Shown one piece after another: positions 17,990-27,593 of a stretch of 64,000 bases of DNA. The notes beneath the pieces are model-generated. The model worked only from the letters and a program-made list of their open reading frames with translations. It did no database searches and had not been told where the DNA came from. Origin of the DNA: Providencia rustigianii DSM 4541 (GTDB taxonomy: Bacteria > Pseudomonadota > Gammaproteobacteria > Enterobacterales > Enterobacteriaceae). The position numbers and the translations under genes were made by a program. The stretch spans positions 539,218-603,217 of the forward strand of contig NZ_GG703819.1 in the NCBI RefSeq assembly GCF_000156395.1. Reading direction: 5' to 3'. Numbering within the stretch: the first letter of the stretch is position 1; every line of letters begins with the position of its first letter.

Positions 17990-18949
17990 TTAGGCTTCTA
18001 ACGCGGCGAATTTTTCGCGAATTTCAGCTTCGGGAAGATCGATGCCGATGAAAACGAGCACGCTGCTGCGCTTTTCGTCTTCCTCCCAATCTCTGTCCCA
18101 GTCTGCACTATATAGGCGCTGGACACCTTGGAATAACAGGCGTTTTGGTTCGTCGATGATGGACAAAATACCTTTATAACGTAATAAATTATCCGCAAAA
18201 CCGAGCAGTAAGTCTTCCATCACTTGGGACACCGCCATCAGCTCTACAGGGTAATCAAACTCCAACACAATAGAACCCACTTCATTTTGCTGCTTAGGTG
18301 CAAAACGGAACGTTGGCTGTTTAACATTTAATCTTGAATCCAGCAAAAAGCCTTCAATATCTAACAACAGATCCAGATTAATATCCCCGTGGATCACAGG
18401 ATAAATCGGCGCTCGAGCATTAATTCGTTGTAAGCGTTCAAGCAACGCATCGTTATTTGGCTCGATATCCGTTTTGGTCAGTAAAATACGATCAGCATAA
18501 CCAATCTGTGCTTGAGCGATAGCAAAATCATCCAACTGTTTATCAGCATGAACCGCATCGACTAACGTAATGATGCCATCCAATAAATAACGTTCGCACA
18601 GCACTTCGTGGGAAAAAAATGTTTGGGTAATCGGCCCTGGATCCGCCATTCCCGTACACTCAATCACAAGGCGCTCAAAATCTAATTTTCCACTGTCCAG
18701 CCCATCTAATAAATCCAACAGTGCATTTTCTAATTCATTGGAACGACTGCAACAAATACAGCCATTACTTAATGTGGTGATTTGCGTGGCACGATCGCCA
18801 ATCAACGCGTTATCGATAGGAACTTCACCGAATTCATTTTCAATCACTGCAATTTTATGCCCATGATCTGCATGCAGAATATGGCTTAATAGTGTCGTTT
18901 TCCCTGCCCCTAAAAAACCCGTTAAAATCGTTACATTGATTGGTTTCAT
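17990..18949 (-). CDS. yjiA: COG0523 G3E-family GTPase YjiA
   Basis: Metal-binding P-loop GTPase of unknown cellular client. Visible are the Walker A GFLGAGKTT near the N-terminus, the metal-binding GCICC motif, ECTGMADPGP and the TKTD base-recognition motif; the C-terminal domain ends FIGIDLPEAEIREKFAAL. I chose ATG 18949, preceded by GAGGG, giving 319 aa; a GTG five codons upstream adds no homology. It is last in a btsT-yjiX-yjiA set, the same order as in E. coli. Confidence 0.93.
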   Translation of the reverse strand: MKPINVTILTGFLGAGKTTLLSHILHADHGHKIAVIENEFGEVPIDNALIGDRATQITTLSNGCICCSRSNELENALLDLLDGLDSGKLDFERLVIECTGMADPGPITQTFFSHEVLCERYLLDGIITLVDAVHADKQLDDFAIAQAQIGYADRILLTKTDIEPNNDALLERLQRINARAPIYPVIHGDINLDLLLDIEGFLLDSRLNVKQPTFRFAPKQQNEVGSIVLEFDYPVELMAVSQVMEDLLLGFADNLLRYKGILSIIDEPKRLLFQGVQRLYSADWDRDWEEDEKRSSVLVFIGIDLPEAEIREKFAALEA

Positions 18950-18972
18950 TATTGCCCTCGTCACTTCATCAG

Positions 18973-19176
18973 TTAACAGCAGCGAAATCCGCCTTTACCA
19001 CTACCGCCGTAGCGAGCATCTTGTCTCTCACGAAAGAATTCTTTATAAGTCATCATCGGCTTATCGGGGTGGTTGTCCTTCATATGCTGTACATAGGTAT
19101 CATAGTCAGGGATCCCCACCAACATCCGAGCGGCCTGCCCGAGATATTTACCCGTCTTTCCCAGATTTCCAAACAT
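18973..19176 (-). CDS. yjiX: YbdD/YjiX-family small protein
   Basis: A 67-aa protein ([28 protein letters not shown]..., ending GGFRCC) nearly identical in length and sequence to E. coli YjiX. Relatives always accompany CstA-family pyruvate or peptide transporters and are thought to assist them; the exact role is unsettled. ATG 19176 has GGAG at correct spacing; a TTG four codons upstream would place that GGAG inside the gene. Confidence 0.92.
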   Translation of the reverse strand: MFGNLGKTGKYLGQAARMLVGIPDYDTYVQHMKDNHPDKPMMTYKEFFRERQDARYGGSGKGGFRCC

Positions 19177-19197
19177 AGCCTTCTCCAAAGGTAAAAT

Positions 19198-19229
19198 GCC
19201 CTACATTGTATTGCTACACAATGCAGGGC
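19198..19229 (-). terminator. Hairpin between btsT and yjiX (probable attenuator)
   Basis: On the minus strand, GCCCTGCATTGT pairs with ACAATGTAGGGC through one G-U wobble, loop 8 bases, followed by ATTTT. It lies inside the btsT-yjiX-yjiA transcription unit and could lower expression of the two downstream genes relative to the transporter or protect the btsT 3' end. Confidence 0.55.
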
Positions 19230-19277
19230 TTCCCTTATTGTTTCGAGTAATACAAACCTCGAATCATTTTTGATTCC

Positions 19278-21431
19278 TTAGTGTGAAGATGACACTTTCA
19301 CACCCTCTTTTGGAACCGGAACATAAGGGGTTTCTTTATCAGTACGATTTGGGTCTTTACTGGCTTTCATCGCAACACGGATACCAAAGAAGATAATACC
19401 GTAAACCACGACTAAGAACAGAATACTCAGACCCGCATTGGTGTAGTTATTAATAATAATGTGATTCATATTAGTAATTTCTTGTGCTGTTAAATCTGCA
19501 CCACCTGCGGCGATTTTCTCTTTGTAAGATTTCGCTAAGTACAGGAAACCTTCCAGTTGTGGATTATCGCTGAATAATTTCAGACCCAGAGCCCATGTAG
19601 TACAGATTAATAACCATACCGCAGGTAATACCGTTACAAGGATATATTTGCTGCGTTTCATTTTAATCAATACGACTGTACTCAGAACTAACGCCACTGC
19701 TGCCAGCATCTGGTTCGAGATACCGAACAGAGGCCACAAGCTCTTAACGCCGCCCAGTGGGTCAACAACACCTTGATACAGTAAGTAACCCCATAGACCC
19801 ACGCAACCCGCAGTACCAATCATACCGGCAAACAGTGAGTCAGTTTTTTTCAGGAACGGAACAAAGTTACCCAATAAATCTTGCAGCATAAAGCGGCCAG
19901 AACGCGTTCCCGCATCCAGCGCTGTTAAGATAAACAGTGCTTCAAACAGAATACCGAAGTGATACCAGAAGCCCATATTGGCAGCAGGCATAATTTCGTG
20001 GAAAACAAAGGCAATACCTACCGCCAGTGTTGGTGCACCACCCGCACGGTTAAGAATCGAAGGCTCACCGATATCTTTTGCGGTTTGCATGATTTGCTCA
20101 GGAGAAATAACGAAGCCCCATGAACTCACCGTTGCAGCCGCGTGGATAGAAACATCTTTCAATTGAGCCATGATAGCTGCGCCATCAGGTCCACCAAGTT
20201 CATGCAGATTAGGCATGGTGATACCTAAAGCCGCAGGCGGTGTATTCATCGCAAAATACAGACCTGGCTCGATGATAGAAGCTGCAACCAATGCCATGAT
20301 AGCAACGAAAGATTCCATTAACATCGCACCATAACCGATGTAACGAGCATCTTTTTCGTTAGCTAACAGTTTTGGTGTTGTACCCGAAGCAATTAATGCG
20401 TGGAAACCTGACACCGCACCACAAGCAATCGTGATGAACAAGAATGGGAATAGTGTCCCTTTCCAAACTGGACCAGTACCATCAACAAACTGAGTGACCG
20501 CAGGCATTTTCAGTTCTGGGTTAAGGATCACAATTCCTACAGCCAGACCGACAATAACACCGATTTTCAAGAAGGTAGCTAAGTAGTCACGAGGCGCAAG
20601 AATCAACCATACAGGCAGCAATGCCGAAACAAACGCATATCCCACCAGCGCATAGGTGATAGTTGTATCTTTGAATGTCAGTGCTGGACCCCAGTATGGG
20701 TCTTGAGAAATAACACCACCGAACCAAATAGAAGCAACTAATAATGCAATACCGATAACCGCGATTTCACCGACACGACCTGGTCGGATATATCGCATAT
20801 AAACCCCCATAAATAGGGCAATCGGAACGGTTGAGCAAACGGTGAATACCCCCCATGGGCTTTCAGCGAGTGCTTTAACTACGATCAATGCCAGTACCGC
20901 AAGGATGATGATCATAATCAGGAAGCAACCAAATAATGCCAGCGTACCCGGAATCGGTCCTAACTCTTCTTTTATGATTTCACCTAATGAGGCGCCATTA
21001 CGACGAGAAGAGATAAACAGTACCATAAAGTCCTGAACTGCCCCTGCAAGGACAACCCCTGCCAGCAACCATAATGTTCCCGGTAAGTAACCAACTTGGG
21101 CCGCAAGTACCGGACCAACTAATGGACCCGCACCCGCAATTGCCGCAAAGTGGTGACCAAACAGAACATTTTTGTTGGTTGGAACATAGTTCAAGCCGTC
21201 ATTATTAATGACCGCTGGTGTTGCCCGTGTTTCATCCAACTTCATCACTTTTTTCGCGATATATAAGCTGTAGTAACGATAGGCAATAAGATAAACCGCC
21301 ACAGAGGCGACCACTATCCATAGAGCACTGATATGCTCTCCACGTCTAAGCGCCACAACGCCCAAACAGACAGCACCGATGATCCCAAGGATCATCCAAG
21401 GAACGTGCTTTAAAATACCATTCTTGTTCAT
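19278..21431 (-). CDS. btsT: CstA-family pyruvate/H+ symporter BtsT
   Basis: High-affinity pyruvate uptake in the inner membrane. The 717-aa product has the CstA hallmarks GHHFAAIAGAGPLVGPVLAAQ, GAVQDFMVLFISSRRNGASLG and GCGAVSG-like repeats, with about sixteen membrane segments, and ends in the ETPYVPVP tail shared with E. coli BtsT (YjiY). I start it at ATG 21431 (MNKNGILKH), preceded by AAGGTG; the ten-codon upstream extension has no counterpart. A CRP-like site lies about 285 bp upstream; the E. coli gene is CRP-dependent. Confidence 0.94.
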   Translation of the reverse strand: MNKNGILKHVPWMILGIIGAVCLGVVALRRGEHISALWIVVASVAVYLIAYRYYSLYIAKKVMKLDETRATPAVINNDGLNYVPTNKNVLFGHHFAAIAGAGPLVGPVLAAQVGYLPGTLWLLAGVVLAGAVQDFMVLFISSRRNGASLGEIIKEELGPIPGTLALFGCFLIMIIILAVLALIVVKALAESPWGVFTVCSTVPIALFMGVYMRYIRPGRVGEIAVIGIALLVASIWFGGVISQDPYWGPALTFKDTTITYALVGYAFVSALLPVWLILAPRDYLATFLKIGVIVGLAVGIVILNPELKMPAVTQFVDGTGPVWKGTLFPFLFITIACGAVSGFHALIASGTTPKLLANEKDARYIGYGAMLMESFVAIMALVAASIIEPGLYFAMNTPPAALGITMPNLHELGGPDGAAIMAQLKDVSIHAAATVSSWGFVISPEQIMQTAKDIGEPSILNRAGGAPTLAVGIAFVFHEIMPAANMGFWYHFGILFEALFILTALDAGTRSGRFMLQDLLGNFVPFLKKTDSLFAGMIGTAGCVGLWGYLLYQGVVDPLGGVKSLWPLFGISNQMLAAVALVLSTVVLIKMKRSKYILVTVLPAVWLLICTTWALGLKLFSDNPQLEGFLYLAKSYKEKIAAGGADLTAQEITNMNHIIINNYTNAGLSILFLVVVYGIIFFGIRVAMKASKDPNRTDKETPYVPVPKEGVKVSSSH

Positions 21432-21713
21432 AGAACACCTTTCTGAGGTAAAAACGAACATGCCATTAATACTTAGTTACCATTTATTAAAAATTGAAAG
21501 CCCTGTCTTTGGTTGCTTTCGATAGACAATAAATGACTTTTTAATAGGCAGTGGTTGAGTTGTTTTGTTAGTCAATAATTGAGATCTGCCATAGTGGCTA
21601 TGGTAAGAAATTACGCTCAATAAAAGGAAAAGTTCTCTTAAGCGGTGACATACAGAATTAAGCGGTTACTTTTTTACGGTGAATGGTTTTGATGGGGTGA
21701 TAAAGTCTCTAAA

Positions 21714-21733
21714 AGTGTGCTTAGCATCACAAA
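21714..21733. promoter_or_regulatory. CRP-like binding site upstream of btsT
   Basis: TGTGC-TTAGCA-TCACA, one mismatch from the CRP core TGTGA-N6-TCACA, with flanking A/T. Distance to the btsT ATG is about 285 bp, so it could serve btsT or the divergent gene. Confidence 0.5.
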
Positions 21734-22012
21734 TAAAAGCCATTTCAATAAGTTAAGTAAATATTAAATTAAAACAAAAGATGTAATTATTGTTAAATAA
21801 TACAAAAATACACACAACAAATTACCAACTTTAGCGATTAAAGCTAACGTCACTAATCTTTAGATCCATCACTCCCTTTAAAAAGACTTAATAAAAATAA
21901 CATTAATTTATTAACAAAAATAAAGAGATAAATTAAATTCATAGTTACTTAATATTTCTCCTTAATAAACAATAACAATTAAATTATAAAAATAGTTTCT
22001 CTGGAAATTATT

Positions 22013-22028
22013 TTTGATTCAAATCACA
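22013..22028. promoter_or_regulatory. CRP-like binding site upstream of the GMC oxidoreductase
   Basis: TTTGA-TTCAAA-TCACA, one mismatch from the CRP core, about 100 bp before the start codon at 22124, a typical activator distance. Confidence 0.45.
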
Positions 22029-22123
22029 CTAATAAAATATTATTCATACATTAACAAACCAAAGGCGCTATTGTTAATAAAATGACTATTTATTGTTACT
22101 TTATTGAGTGAGAAAAGCGCTAT

Positions 22124-23731
22124 ATGAATGCTGAAAAATATGACTACATTATAGTCGGTGCAGGCTCCGCAGGGTGTGTTCTTGCCGCTCGCCTAATTAA
22201 AGAAACCCAATCTCGTGTTTTACTCCTCGAAGCGGGGGGAAGTGATAATCATCTATTTATCCGTATGCCTGCGGGTGTCGCTAAAATTATTGCGCAAAAA
22301 AGTTGGCCTTATGAAACTGACCCAGAACCTCACGCCAATAACCGTAAAATGCAAATTGCACAAGGTAAAGTTCTTGGAGGAAGTAGCTCAGTAAATGGCA
22401 TGATTTATATTCGTGGTCAAAAGCAGGATTACGACAATTGGGCTCAAAATTATGGTTGTGAAGGCTGGAGCTATAAAGATGTGCTGCCATGGTTTAAAAA
22501 AGCTGAACGAAATGAAAGTCTAACAGGTGAATACCATGGAACTGAAGGACCCCTTCCCGTTAGCGAGAACCGTTACCGACACCCATTATCCATGGCATTT
22601 ATTCGTGCGGCTCAAGAACATGGGCTTCCTTATATCAACGACCTCAATGGTGAAAGCCAGCAAGGTACCAGTTTTTACCAGACTACGACACTTAATGGCG
22701 AAAGAGCCAGCACCTCAAAAACTTATCTCAAATCCGTACGAAATAGCGACAAACTCACATTAAAACTGAATACCCAAGTTAATCGCATTATTATCCAAGA
22801 TGGGCGCGCGGTGGGTATCGCTTATCAAGGGAAAAATGGTCACGAAGTTGAAGCATTTGCTACAGATGAAGTCCTTATCTGTTCTGGTGCAATGGGCTCC
22901 GCAAAATTACTCATGCTCTCAGGTATTGGTCCTGAGGAGCACCTTTCAACCCTCGGTATTAATACGCTCGCTAACTTGCCTGTCGGTAAAAATTTCCACG
23001 ACCACTTGCATATGTCAATTAACGTGACAACCAAACAACCAGTGAGTTTATTTGGTGCAGATCAAGGATTGGCAGCCATAAAGCACGGGGTGGAATGGAT
23101 GGTATTCCGTAGCGGATTATTGGCCTATAACGTTCTGGAAGGTGCGGCATTTAAAGATAGTTGCGGTCAAGGCCGCCCTGATGTCCAGATTCATTTTCTA
23201 CCCATATTAGATAGCTGGGATGATGTTCCCGGGGAACCACTTCCTGCCACCCATGGTTTTTCACTAAAGGTAGGCTATCTTCAACCAAAATCTCGAGGGG
23301 AAATATTACTACGTAGCAAAGATCCCCTTGCACCGTTAAAAATCCATGCTAATTACTTAGCTTCACCCGAAGATATGGAAGGCTGCAAACGTGCCGTAAA
23401 ATTTGGGTTGGATGTGTTAAATTCCCCATCTTTACAAGCTGTCAGCCAAGACGTTTTAATGCCCCCAGAGCCAGTTCGATATGATGATACTGAGTTAGAA
23501 GAGTTTGTGCGTAATTTCTGTAAAACAGTTTATCACCCCGTGGGAACCTGCCGTATGGGAACTGACCCCAAAAATTCAGTCACCGATTTACGCTTACGAG
23601 TACATGGTATTGATAATTTACGTGTGGTGGATTGTTCAGTCATGCCTGAAATCCCAAGCGGCAATACTAATGCGCCAACAATCATGATTGCGGAACGCGC
23701 TGCCGCAATGATTATTGAAGATAGAACATAA
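22124..23731 (+). CDS. GMC-family FAD-dependent oxidoreductase (choline/alcohol dehydrogenase-like)
   Basis: A 535-aa flavoprotein with the N-terminal ADP-binding motif IIVGAGSAGCVLAARL (about residues 9-24), GMC signature GKVLGGSSSVNGMIYIRG (about 81-98), GAMGSAKLLMLSGIGP and the C-terminal catalytic block VYHPVGTCRMG followed by PSGNTNAPTIMIAERA. It resembles BetA and medium-chain alcohol dehydrogenases, but no betB, betI or choline transporter is nearby, so choline is not a safe substrate. It stands alone, with a CRP-like site upstream and a terminator downstream. Confidence 0.85.
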   Translation: MNAEKYDYIIVGAGSAGCVLAARLIKETQSRVLLLEAGGSDNHLFIRMPAGVAKIIAQKSWPYETDPEPHANNRKMQIAQGKVLGGSSSVNGMIYIRGQKQDYDNWAQNYGCEGWSYKDVLPWFKKAERNESLTGEYHGTEGPLPVSENRYRHPLSMAFIRAAQEHGLPYINDLNGESQQGTSFYQTTTLNGERASTSKTYLKSVRNSDKLTLKLNTQVNRIIIQDGRAVGIAYQGKNGHEVEAFATDEVLICSGAMGSAKLLMLSGIGPEEHLSTLGINTLANLPVGKNFHDHLHMSINVTTKQPVSLFGADQGLAAIKHGVEWMVFRSGLLAYNVLEGAAFKDSCGQGRPDVQIHFLPILDSWDDVPGEPLPATHGFSLKVGYLQPKSRGEILLRSKDPLAPLKIHANYLASPEDMEGCKRAVKFGLDVLNSPSLQAVSQDVLMPPEPVRYDDTELEEFVRNFCKTVYHPVGTCRMGTDPKNSVTDLRLRVHGIDNLRVVDCSVMPEIPSGNTNAPTIMIAERAAAMIIEDRT

Positions 23732-23748
23732 CTATTTTTACTCTAAAT

Positions 23749-23786
23749 AAATTCCCTGCAAAATAGCCAACTCCTGCAGGGAATTT
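23749..23786. terminator. Convergent terminator between the GMC gene and purT
   Basis: 12-bp perfect stem AAATTCCCTGCA / TGCAGGGAATTT with a 14-base loop, placed between convergent genes; A/T-rich ends on both sides let it work both ways. Confidence 0.75.
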
Positions 23787-23799
23787 ACTGAGGATGCAT

Positions 23800-24978
23800 T
23801 TAGCCTTTAACTTGTACGCGAGCAGCGGCTGTTTTTGCCATCGCTAACGCATGTTCAATATTATTCCCAATCGCCAAAGCCACACCTAAACGGCGGGTAC
23901 CCGCAATTTCCGGTTTACCAAATAAGCGCAGTTGGATATCTGAACTTAACGCCTCATTGAGCCCAGAAAAAACCACATTGTGGCTATGTAATTCTGGCAA
24001 AATTACCGCTGACGCACTCGCGCCATACTGGCGAATCGACCCAATCGGTAATCCTAAGAAAGCTCGAACATGTAGCGCAAATTCAGATAAATTTTGAGAA
24101 ATTAAAGTAACCATTCCGGTGTCATGGGGGCGAGGAGAAACTTCATTAAAAATGATGTCGTCACCACACACAAATAATTCCACCCCAAATAATCCATATC
24201 CCCCAAGTGCGGTCACTATTTTAGCCGCAACGTCTTGTGCCTTTTTCAGTGCGCTTTCGCTCATCACTTGAGGCTGCCAAGATTCACGATAATCGCCTTT
24301 TTCTTGACGATGTCCTACAGGAGCGCAGAAATGAATACCATCAACCGCACTCACCGTTAGCAAAGTGATCTCAAAATCAAAGTTCACCATTTTCTCGACA
24401 ATCACACGTCCTTGCCCTGCTCGCCCACCTTCTTGCGAATAACTCCATGCGGCTTGCAGCTGTTCATCCGAACGGATCACACTTTGCCCTTTGCCGGATG
24501 AGCTCATCACCGGTTTCACGATACATGGGAAACCAATTTCAGTTGCCGCAGCAATAAAATCATCCTGTGTTTCAACAAAGCGATATTCTGACGTCGGTAA
24601 CTGTAGCTCCTCTGCCGCTAATCGACGAATACCCTCACGATTCATTGTTAGGTATACCGCATTTGCCGAAGGTACCACTTTTTGCCCTTGCAGCTCTAAT
24701 TCCACCAATGTTTTCGTTGCAATGGCTTCAATTTCAGGAACAATAAAATCCGGTTTTTCTTGTTCAACTAATTGGCGGATAGCCTCACCATCCAGCATAT
24801 TAATGGTGTAACTTCGATGAGCAACATGCATGGCTGGCGCATTGTCATAGCGGTCAACGGCAATCACTTCAATTCCTAAACGCTGGCACTCAATGGCCAC
24901 TTCTTTTCCTAGCTCGCCAGATCCGAGAAGCATTACTTTTGTCGCTGAAGCACAAAGTGCCGTACCTAATTGGCTCAT
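23800..24978 (-). CDS. purT: Formate-dependent phosphoribosylglycinamide formyltransferase PurT
   Basis: Purine biosynthesis step three: uses formate and ATP to formylate glycinamide ribonucleotide without folate. The 392-aa ATP-grasp enzyme has [16 protein letters not shown], the loop [12 protein letters not shown] and the metal-binding [16 protein letters not shown] start it at ATG 24978 (MSQLGTAL), preceded by AAGGT and matching E. coli length; an in-frame TTG seven codons upstream is not supported. A PurR operator lies about 65 bases upstream. Confidence 0.96.
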   Translation of the reverse strand: MSQLGTALCASATKVMLLGSGELGKEVAIECQRLGIEVIAVDRYDNAPAMHVAHRSYTINMLDGEAIRQLVEQEKPDFIVPEIEAIATKTLVELELQGQKVVPSANAVYLTMNREGIRRLAAEELQLPTSEYRFVETQDDFIAAATEIGFPCIVKPVMSSSGKGQSVIRSDEQLQAAWSYSQEGGRAGQGRVIVEKMVNFDFEITLLTVSAVDGIHFCAPVGHRQEKGDYRESWQPQVMSESALKKAQDVAAKIVTALGGYGLFGVELFVCGDDIIFNEVSPRPHDTGMVTLISQNLSEFALHVRAFLGLPIGSIRQYGASASAVILPELHSHNVVFSGLNEALSSDIQLRLFGKPEIAGTRRLGVALAIGNNIEHALAMAKTAAARVQVKG

Positions 24979-25041
24979 GATAGTGACCTTATATCCCAAG
25001 AGGTGAATTTTGGTGTCGTGAAAATCTGGCTGAGATTATAT

Positions 25042-25057
25042 ACGCAATCGTTTGCCC
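25042..25057 (-). promoter_or_regulatory. PurR operator of purT
   Basis: ACGCAATCGTTTGCCC matches the PurR consensus ACGCAAACGTTTGCGT at 13 of 16 positions, just upstream of purT, a known PurR target in enterics. Confidence 0.75.
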
Positions 25058-25128
25058 TGACCATAATAGAAACATAAAATATGTCCCCTAGACTTTATAA
25101 ATTAAGGCTAATACATTTAAATTATTGA

Positions 25129-26055
25129 CTAAATTTTAGGAGGGTTATCTCGTCCAGTCACATAAGGTTGTCGCTCATGCCCTTTGGCATAACGCTTATG
25201 AATTAACGCTAAGATGCAGAATAATAAACCTATCCAAATCAGTGAAAAACTGACACCTTTCACCCAATCGAACAATTCATTAAATAGGAATACTGCCAGC
25301 AAAAATTGGATGGTCGGCTCGATATATTGGGCTAATCCAATGACAGTTAACGTTGTACGCTTAATAGCAGCCGTAAAAAATAAGAGTGGAATAATAGTGA
25401 CTGGCGCAGCCAACATATACAGAATTTTAGTTTGCCAATCACCATTCATAACTGCGCTCATATTATTCGCCGATAGCCACCACGTAATCCCGATCGCCAA
25501 TGGCAATAACCACAGCGCCTCGATAAATAATGACGTAATAACATCAAAACGGATAAATTTACGGATCAATCCATAAACCGCAAATGCACTGCCCATCACT
25601 AACGCTAGCGCAGGTAATTCGCCGTATTGAAAAATTTGATACATCACCCCGGCAAAAATAAACAGCACTGCCATTTTTTCTGAAAAAACTAAGCGCTCCC
25701 GTAAAAAAATCACGCCGAGTAAAATAGAAAAAAGTGGATTAATAAAATAACCAAGGCTAGCAGCCAGCACTTGACCGTGAGTCAATGCATAGGTAAATGC
25801 GGTCCAAGAGATCGCCATAATCGAGGAGCTAAATAAACATAATAGAATTGAACGTTTGTCAGCCCAAACCTGCTTCCATAGGGATTTATTTTTGATCGCT
25901 AATCGAATGATAAATAAGAAGGGAATAGACCAAATAAGCCGCTGAGCCAACAGCTCCATTGCTTGTGCATCAGGTAACAAACGATAAAATAGCGGGGTGA
26001 TCCCCCATAATATGTAAGAAAAGATAGCTAAAGCTACCCCTGAACGCAGCAACAT
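25129..26055 (-). CDS. rarD: EamA/DMT-superfamily transporter RarD
   Basis: A 308-aa inner-membrane protein with about ten membrane segments. The opening GVALAIFSYILWGITPLFYRLL and the LAASLGYFINPLFSILLGVIFLRERL block are typical of RarD, an EamA-family permease; its substrate is not established (chloramphenicol sensitivity is associated with the name). It is downstream of the cscR-like gene on the same strand with a 79-bp gap and may share its transcript. Confidence 0.87.
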   Translation of the reverse strand: MLLRSGVALAIFSYILWGITPLFYRLLPDAQAMELLAQRLIWSIPFLFIIRLAIKNKSLWKQVWADKRSILLCLFSSSIMAISWTAFTYALTHGQVLAASLGYFINPLFSILLGVIFLRERLVFSEKMAVLFIFAGVMYQIFQYGELPALALVMGSAFAVYGLIRKFIRFDVITSLFIEALWLLPLAIGITWWLSANNMSAVMNGDWQTKILYMLAAPVTIIPLLFFTAAIKRTTLTVIGLAQYIEPTIQFLLAVFLFNELFDWVKGVSFSLIWIGLLFCILALIHKRYAKGHERQPYVTGRDNPPKI

Positions 26056-26134
26056 AATTTATCCGTACAAAAGTATGATTAAACTCGTATCTATCATACC
26101 CCAATAAATGAAATATCCTAGGCTATCGTGCAAA

Positions 26135-27130
26135 CTATACAGAATCACGCTCCAGTAGATTACATGGAATATAATGGCATTCTACATCTTGTTTTTCTTC
26201 AATAATATGTAAGGCGGCCTGCTCCCCCAATTGATAATGAGGCAAATCGACCGTCGTTAATGGTGGATAGAATAAATCTCTCACCCCAATCATATTGTCA
26301 TACCCCAACACGGCGATATCCTCGGGGATCCGTAACCCCCTCCCTAATAAGACTTGATAAGCAAGAAAAGCAATTCGGTCATTACCGCAAATTACCACAT
26401 CAAAATCAGCACGTTCAGGGGAAAAATGTTGATTAATCAGCGCGACTACATCCCGATAATGTTCATCACCCCATTCAAGGTGATATTGCGTTAATGACTC
26501 TAGTGGTAATCCCGCTTGTTTCCATGCTTCTTCCACCGCTTCTCGACGTACTTTTCCCGCAATCGTTTGTTGAGGTAAATACAAGCATAAAGGGCGTCGG
26601 TATCCTTTCTCTATCAATCTAGAAACTGCGTGATATTGCCCATTAAAATCGTCAGGAATATATGTCGGAAATTTCCCGTCTTTCGCTACGCAGTTAGCAA
26701 GTACCACAGAATGGCTAAATAACGCGCTCGGAATATCCACTTCCCTTAATCCCATGGTGGTATAAATTATTCCATCAGGACGCTGTGATAATAATTGACG
26801 AACAGCTCGGTCATGATCAAGATTAGACGTCATGTTCACCACAAAACTGCTCCACCCATATTTTCTGGCGGTATCTTCAATTGACAGGATCATTTCAACT
26901 GAAAATGGTGTGGTGGCTGTATCCAGCGCTAAAACCCCTAAGGTAGAAACACGAGAATTTTTTCCGCGAATTTTTCGCGCAGAAAAATCGGGAATATAAT
27001 TAAGAGCTTCAATTGCCTGCTGAACCTGTTTCAATGTTTCAGGTTTTAGCAGCTCGGGATTGTTAATCGCTCTTGAGACCGTCATCAATGAAACATTAGC
27101 AAGTTGTGCTACATCTTTTAAAGAAGCCAT
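26135..27130 (-). CDS. LacI-family repressor, CscR-like
   Basis: A 331-aa LacI-type repressor: helix-turn-helix SLKDVAQLANVSLMTVSRAIN (residues 3-23), hinge region to about 60, then a periplasmic-binding-protein-like sensor. Long stretches (SARKIRGKNSRVSTLGVLALDTATTPFSVEM-like, RPDGIIYTTMGLR, FDVVICGNDRIAFLAYQVLLG) match the sucrose repressor CscR closely from memory. No sucrose hydrolase, permease or fructokinase gene is in the window, so it is an orphan or controls distant genes; its true effector may differ. Confidence 0.8.
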   Translation of the reverse strand: MASLKDVAQLANVSLMTVSRAINNPELLKPETLKQVQQAIEALNYIPDFSARKIRGKNSRVSTLGVLALDTATTPFSVEMILSIEDTARKYGWSSFVVNMTSNLDHDRAVRQLLSQRPDGIIYTTMGLREVDIPSALFSHSVVLANCVAKDGKFPTYIPDDFNGQYHAVSRLIEKGYRRPLCLYLPQQTIAGKVRREAVEEAWKQAGLPLESLTQYHLEWGDEHYRDVVALINQHFSPERADFDVVICGNDRIAFLAYQVLLGRGLRIPEDIAVLGYDNMIGVRDLFYPPLTTVDLPHYQLGEQAALHIIEEKQDVECHYIPCNLLERDSV

Positions 27131-27593
27131 TAAGTATATTCACTCACTATTAAGTATAAAATGGAATTTTACCATGATATTAATAAATTTCACGTCTCAT
27201 AAGCTGCAAACCAATCTAAATTTTTAATTAGGAAATATCATAAAATTACCAATATGGGCTTTTTATGATTACTCTTTTACGATATTATTACTTATCAAAA
27301 TAACATTTATTTTTATGTTATCGATACACATAATAATAGTGCAACAAGTTTAAATCTCTATCTTGTTACAAAACATTAATCAAATGTTACGTTTTGACAC
27401 AAACTTTAACCTTTGTTTCTTTTTTATATTAAAATCATGTCTAGGCAAATTTTAATATACTTTACGTTCAGCAATAAATTATAAAGAAGAAAGAACAATT
27501 GGAAATATGATTGCCATTTTGCTTGGTAATTATTTTCTAATCTTATTTCATTACGTTAATTTGCATGTCAAATCAGTTAACAGGAGTTTGGTG
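27131..27593. promoter_or_regulatory. AT-rich divergent intergenic region (cscR-like / response regulator)
   Basis: 463 bp without a supportable gene. An in-frame ATG at 27507 would extend the regulator downstream but has no ribosome binding site. No operator I can name is visible. Confidence 0.4.

Larger units (their letters stand above)
21432..22123. promoter_or_regulatory. 692-bp AT-rich divergent control region (btsT / GMC oxidoreductase)
   Basis: No convincing gene. It is AT-rich throughout and contains two CRP-like palindromes (listed separately). Divergent promoters for btsT and the GMC oxidoreductase must lie here, but I cannot place -10/-35 elements with confidence. Confidence 0.5.
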
